Positions 1 through 5,183 of a stretch of 7,670 bases of DNA are shown piece after piece; positions within the stretch are counted from its first letter, which is position 1; each line of letters starts with the position of its first letter. Source of the DNA: Clostridia bacterium (GTDB lineage Bacteria > Bacillota > Clostridia > CAKSNL01 > HGM11501); contig JAUNRD010000076.1 in NCBI GenBank assembly GCA_030535815.1, positions 1 to 7,670 on the forward strand, in the 5' to 3' direction. Below the pieces are notes generated by a model, which searched no databases, was not told the DNA's origin, and saw only the letters and a program-made list of their open reading frames with translations. A program made the position numbers and the translations under genes.

Positions 1-79
1 ACAACGAAACGTATGAAAATGCGGACAGCATTTTAGTTTTGTTGTTACAATTAAGAAAAAATGAACAGTTTTTTCTTAA
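1..79. repeat. Direct repeat copy 1, two hairpins
   Basis: First of two direct repeats with a period of 116 nt. The first 55 nt are identical to copy 2, and only three positions differ over 79 nt (56, 62, 77). It contains two inverted repeats. The first spans 1-45: outer arms 1-10 and 36-45 (one G-T pair) and perfect inner arms AAAATGC 16-22 and GCATTTT 28-34 around loop GGACA. The second has perfect 11-bp arms at 51-61 and 69-79 around a 7-nt loop. Both are AT-rich, so they would be weak as intrinsic terminators. Copy 1 starts at the window edge, so the full unit and copy number are unknown. The function is not recognised. Confidence 0.85.
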
Positions 80-116
80 AAAAATTTATTTCCACAAAGA
101 AAAAATTTTTATCAGA

Positions 117-195
117 ACAACGAAACGTATGAAAATGCGGACAGCATTTTAGTTTTGTTGTTACAATTAAGGAAAAACGAACAGTTTTTTCTCAA
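117..195. repeat. Direct repeat copy 2, two hairpins
   Basis: Second copy of the 79-nt repeat, separated from copy 1 by 37 nt of AT-rich DNA (80-116) that is not repeated within the window. Hairpin 1 (117-161) is identical to that of copy 1. Hairpin 2 (arms 167-177 and 185-195) carries three transitions relative to copy 1: position 172 turns an A-T pair into a G-T wobble, 178 lies in the loop, and 193 makes an A-C mismatch. Its 3' end lies only 7 nt before the candidate -10 box of the downstream operon, so the repeat overlaps the likely promoter region. Confidence 0.85.
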
Positions 196-208
196 GGTTA
201 ACTATAAT
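178..208 (+). promoter_or_regulatory. Candidate promoter of Fe-S/TIM-barrel operon
   Basis: A perfect TATAAT lies at 203-208, placing a start near 214-216. No good -35 is visible: the best candidate, CGAACA at 178-183, matches TTGACA at three positions with a long 19-nt spacer, and it falls in the loop region of repeat hairpin 2. The -10 box is therefore well supported, while the -35 is doubtful; an activator or an atypical promoter is possible. Confidence 0.45.
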
Positions 209-218
209 CTATAAAAAG

Positions 219-235
219 AAACTGAAATTCAGTTT
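219..235. promoter_or_regulatory. Perfect 17-bp palindrome, possible operator
   Basis: AAACTGAA at 219-226 and TTCAGTTT at 228-235 form a perfect 8-bp inverted repeat around one central A. It sits just downstream of the inferred transcription start and immediately before the ribosome binding site, a usual place for a repressor operator. With a 1-nt centre it is better suited to a dimeric DNA-binding protein than to an RNA hairpin. No regulator gene is in the window, so the binding protein is unknown. Confidence 0.45.
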
Positions 236-251
236 TGGAAAGGATTTATAT

Positions 252-1157
252 ATGCTTACAGCTAAAATGATAAAAGAAGCTGCCGCAAAATACGGCGCTT
301 GTCTTTGCGGTATCGGAAGCCTTGACATTTTCGAAGGCGAAAATATCCAGAGAGACCCCAAAATGATACTCCCCGCTGCAAAGTGCATTATCGGCTTCGG
401 CTTCCCCGTTCCGAAGGCACTTTACAACACAATGGACCGCGGCGTTCAGACAATGCAGTACACCACAATGGGTGTTAAATACATAGACGAGGAATTTACG
501 GAAATATTCCTTTTCAGACTCGGTGCTATGATTGAGGATGCAGGATATGATGCCTGCCTTCAGCGAAGCGTTCCCGGTATGACCATTAAGGGTGACAAGA
601 GAACAAACCCCGAGGTACTTGATACCTACGAGCTTGCTTTGGCTGAGCCCGTTGAAGAAGGAAAGCCCGCACCCGACGTTATGATTGACTTTGCAAAGGC
701 AGCACGTGCCTGCGGAATCGGTTACGTAGGACGTAGCGGTCACATCCTTGCTCCCAAGTACGGTCCTTACATCCGTTATGCATTCATCGTAACAGATGCT
801 CCTTTGGAAACAGACGAGCCATTAGAAGAATCCATCTGCGATAACTGCGGACTTTGCGAGAATGCCTGCCCCGGTAAGGCAATTTCCGATGATGGAATTG
901 ACACCTGGCAGTGTGCAGTTTACTATAAGGGTGCACACAAATCCAATCCCCTTATGAATGACGAATTCTTAAAGGGCAATCCCGACCGTGAAGCAATATT
1001 AAATGGTGAATACCGTTTTGATGCGGAAAGTGCAAGAAAGCTTTATCCCGAGCTTAAGAAGTTCCTTCCCGAATTCAAGGGCTATGCACCCTGTCTTTGC
1101 GGTAAAAAGTGCGACAAGGCATGCTATGATCACTTAAAGGAGGTGGGCAGAATATGA
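252..1157 (+). CDS. QueG-like double [4Fe-4S] cluster protein A
   Basis: Predicted cytoplasmic 301-aa iron-sulfur protein related to the C-terminal part of epoxyqueuosine reductase (QueG) and reductive dehalogenases. Visible features: an N-terminal QueG-like segment with RDP (34-36) before LPAAKCIIGF; a YVGRSGHILAPKYG block (158-171), matching the family GWIGK..L..P..GSW region; then CxxCxxCxxxCP (C196, C199, C202, C206). A further four cysteines (C221, C283, C287, C291) complete eight ligands for two clusters; C281 is extra. The stretch where QueG has Asp-Tyr-His reads GVKYIDE here, so the catalytic Asp/His appear absent and queuosine synthesis is unlikely. At 301 aa it is shorter than most QueG proteins. 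The start is ATG 252 with AAAGGA at 239-244. Its stop overlaps the next start (ATGA), giving tight coupling to its paralogue. Family assignment is firm; substrate is unknown. Confidence 0.85.
   Translation: MLTAKMIKEAAAKYGACLCGIGSLDIFEGENIQRDPKMILPAAKCIIGFGFPVPKALYNTMDRGVQTMQYTTMGVKYIDEEFTEIFLFRLGAMIEDAGYDACLQRSVPGMTIKGDKRTNPEVLDTYELALAEPVEEGKPAPDVMIDFAKAARACGIGYVGRSGHILAPKYGPYIRYAFIVTDAPLETDEPLEESICDNCGLCENACPGKAISDDGIDTWQCAVYYKGAHKSNPLMNDEFLKGNPDREAILNGEYRFDAESARKLYPELKKFLPEFKGYAPCLCGKKCDKACYDHLKEVGRI
1136..1144 (+). promoter_or_regulatory. Ribosome binding site inside gene A
   Basis: AAAGGAGGT lies within the last codons of the upstream gene, 9 nt before ATG 1154. It fixes the start of the second Fe-S gene in the 4-bp ATGA overlap and argues for translational coupling. 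Confidence 0.8.
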
Positions 1158-2089
1158 AGACAGCTTTAACAGAATTTGCGAAAAAGGTTGGCGCCGACGG
1201 CGTTGGCTTTGCTCCCGTTGACCGTTTCGGTGAAAACTCCGTTATAAAGGAAATTATGCCCGAAGCAAAAACAGTTATCGGTCTTTTGTTCCGAGTTCTC
1301 CGCGGCTCTTACCGTGGCGTTGAAGAAGGAACAACCTATTATCAGTATTCCACCATGGGCGTTGAGACCATCGAAGAAACAGTTATGCCCATGACAAGCC
1401 TCCGTGTATGTAACTTCCTTGAAGAAGAAGGCTTCCTTGCCCTTCCTCAGAGAAGAATCCAGACCGTTATGGCAGCAGATGATGACACAAATCCCGAAAT
1501 GGATTATACCTCAATTTACAAGGGCGTCAAGAAGGAGCTTCAGATGGACTTTGACGAAGCGGCTGTTCTTACAGGTCTTGGCGAAAGAGGACTTCACGGC
1601 AAGGTGCTTAACGAAGAATACGGTCCCTTCATCCGTTACTGCTTCGTATTGACTGACGCCGAAATCGAAGGTGACGAGGTAAAGACTCCCTCCCTTTGCG
1701 ATAAGTGCGGTAAGTGTATCGCTGCCTGCCCCGGTAAGGCAATCGACAAGGACGGAAAACTTGATAACTGGAAGTGCACAGTTTACTACAACGGTGCCTG
1801 CGGTCTTAAAAACCCCTTTATGCCTCCTGATGCTTTTGCAGACCTTCCCGACAGACTCCAGATCATTGCCGGCGAAGCTGACATAACACCCGAGCGTGCA
1901 AAGGAAATACTGGAAGAAATCCACTTCTATCCTGCAATCAAACACAACTACTCTCCCTCAATCTGCGGAAGAGCCTGCGATATGGCTTGCTATGTCCACT
2001 TGGAAGAAAAGGGCGTACTTAAGAAAAAGTTCAATACACCCTTCAGAAAGAGAGAAGAGTGGAGGTTTGACTTAAATGATTTTCGCTAA
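1154..2089 (+). CDS. QueG-like double [4Fe-4S] cluster protein B
   Basis: A 311-aa paralogue of the preceding protein, predicted soluble. It shares the N-terminal fold, the QYSTMGV stretch (64-70, QYTTMGV in protein A), the EYGPFIRYCFVLTD block (155-168) and the cluster motif CDKCGKCIAACP (C182, C185, C188, C192). The second set is C208 after a Trp-Lys, then C271, C275 and C279; all eight ligands align with protein A. C216 is additional. The position of the QueG Asp-Tyr-His reads GVETIEE, so those residues are also missing. It carries a basic, aromatic C-terminal tail (about 288-311) that protein A lacks. The two proteins may form a heterodimer or act in sequence as electron carriers; that is inference. 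Its end overlaps the next gene by 14 nt. Automated pipelines may label it epoxyqueuosine reductase, which I doubt. Confidence 0.85.
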   Translation: MKTALTEFAKKVGADGVGFAPVDRFGENSVIKEIMPEAKTVIGLLFRVLRGSYRGVEEGTTYYQYSTMGVETIEETVMPMTSLRVCNFLEEEGFLALPQRRIQTVMAADDDTNPEMDYTSIYKGVKKELQMDFDEAAVLTGLGERGLHGKVLNEEYGPFIRYCFVLTDAEIEGDEVKTPSLCDKCGKCIAACPGKAIDKDGKLDNWKCTVYYNGACGLKNPFMPPDAFADLPDRLQIIAGEADITPERAKEILEEIHFYPAIKHNYSPSICGRACDMACYVHLEEKGVLKKKFNTPFRKREEWRFDLNDFR

Positions 2090-3785
2090 GTTTTACGGCA
2101 TAAATGACAGAGGCGAAGTGATAGACGCCATAATCACTCAGAAGGACAATGTGGTAACCCTTACCATTCCCAAGGAAAGGGTTATGCCCTGTCAGTATCT
2201 TGATATACATTCTCCCTATTTCACCGCGAAAGCAGGAGAAGAAGGCTATTTCTTTTCTTCTCCCATTCAGCGACAGGGCATCATAACCAGATTTAAATCT
2301 CAGGGGGATTTTACTCTCTGTTCCGATGAAAATCCCACCCTTTTAATAGGTGCAAAACGCGATAATTTCAGCATAATTGCCTATCCCGATGGAATGAGAT
2401 ATGATATGTCAGAGGCTCTCTGGACAAAGGATAACGAATATAACCTTTGCTACAGAGTCCGCCTCGGCGGAGATGCTCCCTATGAGGATATATCCGTTAA
2501 CTTCTACCTCTTACCCAAGGGAACGGAATATTCCGAAATGGCAGTTTACTACAGAAATCTCCTTATTTCAAAGGGAAAAATCAAGCCTGTAACTGAGAAA
2601 TCAAAAGAAAGAGCAGCCGTTGCCTATGCAAAGGATGCTCCCGAAATAAGAATCCGTATGGGCTGGAAGCCCGCTCCCTCTCCCGTTGCCGATCAGACAT
2701 TGGAGAACGAACCTCCGATGCATGTTGCCTGCACATTCCGTGATGTTATGAAATTTATTGACGAGCTTAAGGCAGCAGGCATAGACAAAGCACAGCTTTG
2801 TTTAGTGGGCTGGAACAAGTCCGGTCACGACGGAAGATGGCCCGATGCCTTCCCCGTTGAGCCTCTTTTAGGCGGAGAGGAAGGTCTTCGTGAGCTTATA
2901 AGCTATGCTAAAGCAAACGGTTATGCCATAGTTTGTCACACAAATTCCACCGATGCTTATCCCATCTCTCCCAAAACCGAGGGAAACCTGGTTTTAAATG
3001 AGCAGGGCAAGGAGCACGAAGGCGGTGTATGGAGCGGCGGAAGAGCAAGAAGACTCTGCCCCAAAAAAGCTTTGGAATTCGGCAGGGAAATCCTTCCCAA
3101 GGTTGCCGATTTAGGATTTTCCGGACTTCACTATATTGATGTTTTGGCTGTAATTTCGCCGATGAAATGTGCAAATCCCGCACATCCCGTATCAAGAAGA
3201 GAAACCGTTTCCTATTATAAGGAGCTTATGGGTATGTGTCACGAGCTTTTCGGTGGCTTTGCATCGGAAGGTGCCTATGACTTTGCGGAAGAATATGTTG
3301 ACTACGGATTTTACATTTCAAACAACCGTCCTCCCCATCCTCTGGCAGACGAATACATCCCCCTCTGGGAGCTTATCTACCACGGATTTATACTCTACAA
3401 TGTTTCAACCGCAACGGTAAATGTAAACATAAGAGATATTAACGACCAGTTGATGTTCACAGAATACGGCGGAAGATTAAGCTATTATGTTTATCAGAAA
3501 TTCATCACCGCCACAGCTTCAAACACCAACTGGCTTGGTAAGGACGACCTTACATTAGACGGCGAAGAAATGGCGAAAACTGTTGCCGTTATCAAGGAAG
3601 GCTATGAAAAACATAAAAAGTATTTCAGCCTTCAGGAAGTTACTATGGATAAGCACGAAATAAAGGGCGATGTCCGCATTGTAACCTTCGGCAACGGAAC
3701 AAAATTAATTGTCAATTACGGCGATACAGAATACGTTGACGGAGATATCACCGTCGGTGCAAAGGATTATCTGTATATTGAATAA
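2076..3785 (+). CDS. Glycosidase-like TIM-barrel protein (DUF5696/GH101-like)
   Basis: A 569-aa protein without signal peptide or membrane segments, so probably cytoplasmic. The N-terminal ~170 residues look like a beta-rich domain. A TIM-barrel-like region (about 190-490) follows, with LVGWNKSGHDGRWPD (243-257), AIVCHTNSTDAY (284-295), LHYIDVL (351-357), FASEGAYDF (395-403) and PLWELIYHG (429-437). A short beta domain closes it (about 530-569, KLIVNYGD). The layout recalls DUF5696-type proteins and, more remotely, GH101 endo-alpha-N-acetylgalactosaminidases. By that analogy D355 would be the nucleophile and E398 the acid/base; this is inferred by eye. The start ATG 2076 has GGAGG at 2061-2065 and overlaps the upstream gene by 14 nt, making it the last gene of the operon. 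It could be an intracellular exo-glycosidase, but substrate and activity are unknown. The DUF number is from memory and should be treated as tentative. Confidence 0.7.
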   Translation: MIFAKFYGINDRGEVIDAIITQKDNVVTLTIPKERVMPCQYLDIHSPYFTAKAGEEGYFFSSPIQRQGIITRFKSQGDFTLCSDENPTLLIGAKRDNFSIIAYPDGMRYDMSEALWTKDNEYNLCYRVRLGGDAPYEDISVNFYLLPKGTEYSEMAVYYRNLLISKGKIKPVTEKSKERAAVAYAKDAPEIRIRMGWKPAPSPVADQTLENEPPMHVACTFRDVMKFIDELKAAGIDKAQLCLVGWNKSGHDGRWPDAFPVEPLLGGEEGLRELISYAKANGYAIVCHTNSTDAYPISPKTEGNLVLNEQGKEHEGGVWSGGRARRLCPKKALEFGREILPKVADLGFSGLHYIDVLAVISPMKCANPAHPVSRRETVSYYKELMGMCHELFGGFASEGAYDFAEEYVDYGFYISNNRPPHPLADEYIPLWELIYHGFILYNVSTATVNVNIRDINDQLMFTEYGGRLSYYVYQKFITATASNTNWLGKDDLTLDGEEMAKTVAVIKEGYEKHKKYFSLQEVTMDKHEIKGDVRIVTFGNGTKLIVNYGDTEYVDGDITVGAKDYLYIE

Positions 3786-3790
3786 TAACC

Positions 3791-3822
3791 AAAAAACTTG
3801 CGGCAGTGCCGCAAGTTTTTTT
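3791..3822 (+). terminator. Intrinsic terminator of the Fe-S/TIM-barrel operon
   Basis: An 8-bp GC-rich stem, CTTGCGGC (3797-3804) and GCCGCAAG (3808-3815), around loop AGT is followed by seven T (3816-3822) and preceded by six A (3791-3796). It begins 5 nt after the stop codon of the TIM-barrel gene. The A-tract would let it also work on the opposite strand. Confidence 0.92.
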
Positions 3823-3832
3823 GCTTAAGACA

Positions 3833-3861
3833 TTGACAATCCGACGTTTTTGCATTAAAAT
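3833..3861 (+). promoter_or_regulatory. Sigma-70-type promoter of the permease gene
   Basis: A perfect -35 TTGACA (3833-3838) and a -10 TAAAAT (3856-3861, 5 of 6 matches) are separated by the ideal 17 nt. Transcription would start near 3868, leaving a leader of only about 24 nt before ATG 3892. That is too short for a metal riboswitch. Confidence 0.85.
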
Positions 3862-3891
3862 ATAGTTTAGTTTTTTATAAGGCGGTTAACT

Positions 3892-4755
3892 ATGCACGAA
3901 ATTTTACATGTTTTAGAGCACGCATTTTTTGATACCTTAAAGGTGCTCCCCTCACTTTTTTTAATTTATCTTTTAATTGAATATTTAGAGCATAAGAACA
4001 ACAATAAGGCTCACCACCTTTTTATGAAATCGGAAAAGGCAGGTCCCCTCTTTGGCGGGCTTTTCGGATGTATTCCCCAGTGCGGCTTTTCCGTTATCGC
4101 ATCGGAGCTTTACTCAAAGCGCTTCATCTCCCTCGGCACATTGATTGCGGTATTCATCGCAACAAGCGACGAGGCAATCCCGATGCTTCTTTCAGAGTCT
4201 TCCTTATGGTCGAAAATGCTTATGCTGATTGCAGCAAAATTCATCTTCGCCGTGCTTTTCGGCTTTTTAATTGATTTATTCATAAGAAAAAAGCAGCACG
4301 TTCACCATCATCACTGCGAGGAAGAGCACGAGGAGCATCACCACTATCATGGCAACTGCGAAAGCTGTCACGACGGAATACTTAAATCCACACTTATTCA
4401 CGTGGTTAAAATTTTTGTGTTCATATTTGTAATTTCCGTAATCTTAGGCTTTATTACGGAATATGTTCCAAAGGAAATGCTTTCTGTAAATAAGTTCCTT
4501 CAGCCCTTTATCACCCCCATCATCGGTCTTATCCCCAACTGCGCGGCATCGGTGCTTTTAACGGAGCTTTACATAGAAGGAGAAGGAATTTTAACACTTT
4601 CATCCTTAATCGGCGGACTTTGTTCCGGTGCAGGCGTTGGACTTATTGTTCTTTTCCGCCTTAACAAAAACATAAAGGAAAACCTTTTTGTGGTATTGCT
4701 TTTATATTTAATCGGTGCACTTACCGCCACGGTTCTTACACTTTTCGGAATATGA
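3892..4755 (+). CDS. ArsP_2-family putative metal exporter permease
   Basis: A 287-aa multi-pass membrane protein. Hydrophobic segments lie near 12-32, 53-70, 80-99, 108-131, 169-189, 203-225, 233-256 and 264-286. Two halves repeat a motif: GCIPQCGFSVIASELY (59-74) and GLIPNCAASVLLTELY (212-227), each followed by a Gly/Ser-rich helix. This is the inverted-repeat fold of the family known as ArsP_2 or 'putative 10TM heavy-metal exporter/manganese transporter'. Between the halves is a His-rich loop (136-160) with 11 His and 3 Cys, a likely metal-binding segment. The start ATG 3892 has AAGGCGG at 3879-3885. The gene has its own promoter and a terminator on each side, so it is monocistronic. Family is recognised with good confidence; the exported ion (Mn, As, Zn or another) cannot be read from the sequence. 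Confidence 0.8.
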   Translation: MHEILHVLEHAFFDTLKVLPSLFLIYLLIEYLEHKNNNKAHHLFMKSEKAGPLFGGLFGCIPQCGFSVIASELYSKRFISLGTLIAVFIATSDEAIPMLLSESSLWSKMLMLIAAKFIFAVLFGFLIDLFIRKKQHVHHHHCEEEHEEHHHYHGNCESCHDGILKSTLIHVVKIFVFIFVISVILGFITEYVPKEMLSVNKFLQPFITPIIGLIPNCAASVLLTELYIEGEGILTLSSLIGGLCSGAGVGLIVLFRLNKNIKENLFVVLLLYLIGALTATVLTLFGI

Positions 4756-4760
4756 AGTAT

Positions 4761-4799
4761 AAAAAACGAGCTGAAGGCTAAAAGCCTTCAGCTCATTTT
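4761..4799. terminator. Bidirectional terminator between convergent genes
   Basis: A perfect 12-bp stem, GAGCTGAAGGCT (4768-4779) and AGCCTTCAGCTC (4783-4794), with an AAA loop. On the plus strand it is followed by ATTTTC, serving the permease gene. On the minus strand it is followed by GTTTTTT (complement of 4761-4767), the stronger U-tract, serving the fbp operon. Its right arm covers the first two plus-strand bases of the small gene's stop codon. Confidence 0.92.
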
Positions 4800-5173
4800 C
4801 TTTGTTTTATTATATCTTCTGTATAAGAGAGTATGGCATTTGCCACTTCCCTTCTGTAAGGGCGCTCAAAGGCCGCTGTTCCCTCATAAAAAGGGGATAT
4901 TCCCTTATCTTCTGCCAGGCGGTTAAGAATATTTACCGCAGTAATAACACTGTCATGGCACATAGTTCTTTTTTTGTCCAGCTCCATAACCATTGACTGA
5001 TAATCAGACAGACCTAAAATTTCAGAATTATAAATCTTCACCTTTGTTTCCATCGTATAAATCGCCATATGATAATCCTCAAAGGTCTTAAGCTGATCAA
5101 ATATTATCTCCAGCATAGTTGCATCATCTTTATATGCACTTATAAGTTTATCCAATGTGTCTTTGTTTATCAT
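4793..5173 (-). CDS. Small helical protein of unknown function, after fbp
   Basis: A 126-aa protein with no signal peptide or membrane segment. Its composition suggests four to five amphipathic helices: about 4-27, 29-48, 53-87 and 99-123, with a short break at GISPFYEGT (91-99). It has one cysteine (C72) and a conserved-looking ending PYRREVANAIL (105-115). I do not recognise a function; the length and C-terminal pattern recall the uncharacterised DUF3232 family, but that is recollection and weak. The start ATG (complement of 5171-5173) has AAGGAGG on the complement of 5179-5185, only 5 nt away. That site overlaps the fbp stop codon, so the gene is almost certainly co-transcribed with fbp. 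Reading-frame integrity, good ribosome binding site and operon position support a real gene. Confidence 0.8.
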   Translation of the reverse strand: MINKDTLDKLISAYKDDATMLEIIFDQLKTFEDYHMAIYTMETKVKIYNSEILGLSDYQSMVMELDKKRTMCHDSVITAVNILNRLAEDKGISPFYEGTAAFERPYRREVANAILSYTEDIIKQRK

Positions 5174-5183
5174 TTTTTCCTCC

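Noticed and set aside
51..79. Repeat hairpin 2 as an intrinsic terminator of an upstream gene
   Set aside because: The stem has a single G-C pair, so it would be too weak. No upstream gene is visible to need it.
246..743. 165-codon open frame on the minus strand, antisense to Fe-S protein A
   Set aside because: It lies wholly within a gene with clear family motifs, and its translation resembles no domain; it is a by-product of codon bias.
1511..1945. 144-codon minus-strand open frame inside Fe-S protein B
   Set aside because: Fully antisense to a well-supported gene, with no recognisable domain.
3823..3891. Possible manganese or other metal riboswitch before the permease gene
   Set aside because: The near-consensus promoter leaves only about 24 nt of leader, too short for any known metal riboswitch.
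3862..3893. ATAGTT/AACTAT inverted repeat around the permease ribosome binding site
   Set aside because: Only 6 bp with a 20-nt gap in AT-rich DNA; expected by chance.
196..3893. Shared 10-mer GGTTAACTAT at 196-205 and 3884-3893 upstream of two operons
   Set aside because: It sits at different positions relative to the promoters (before a -10 box in one, overlapping the start codon in the other), so a common operator is unlikely.
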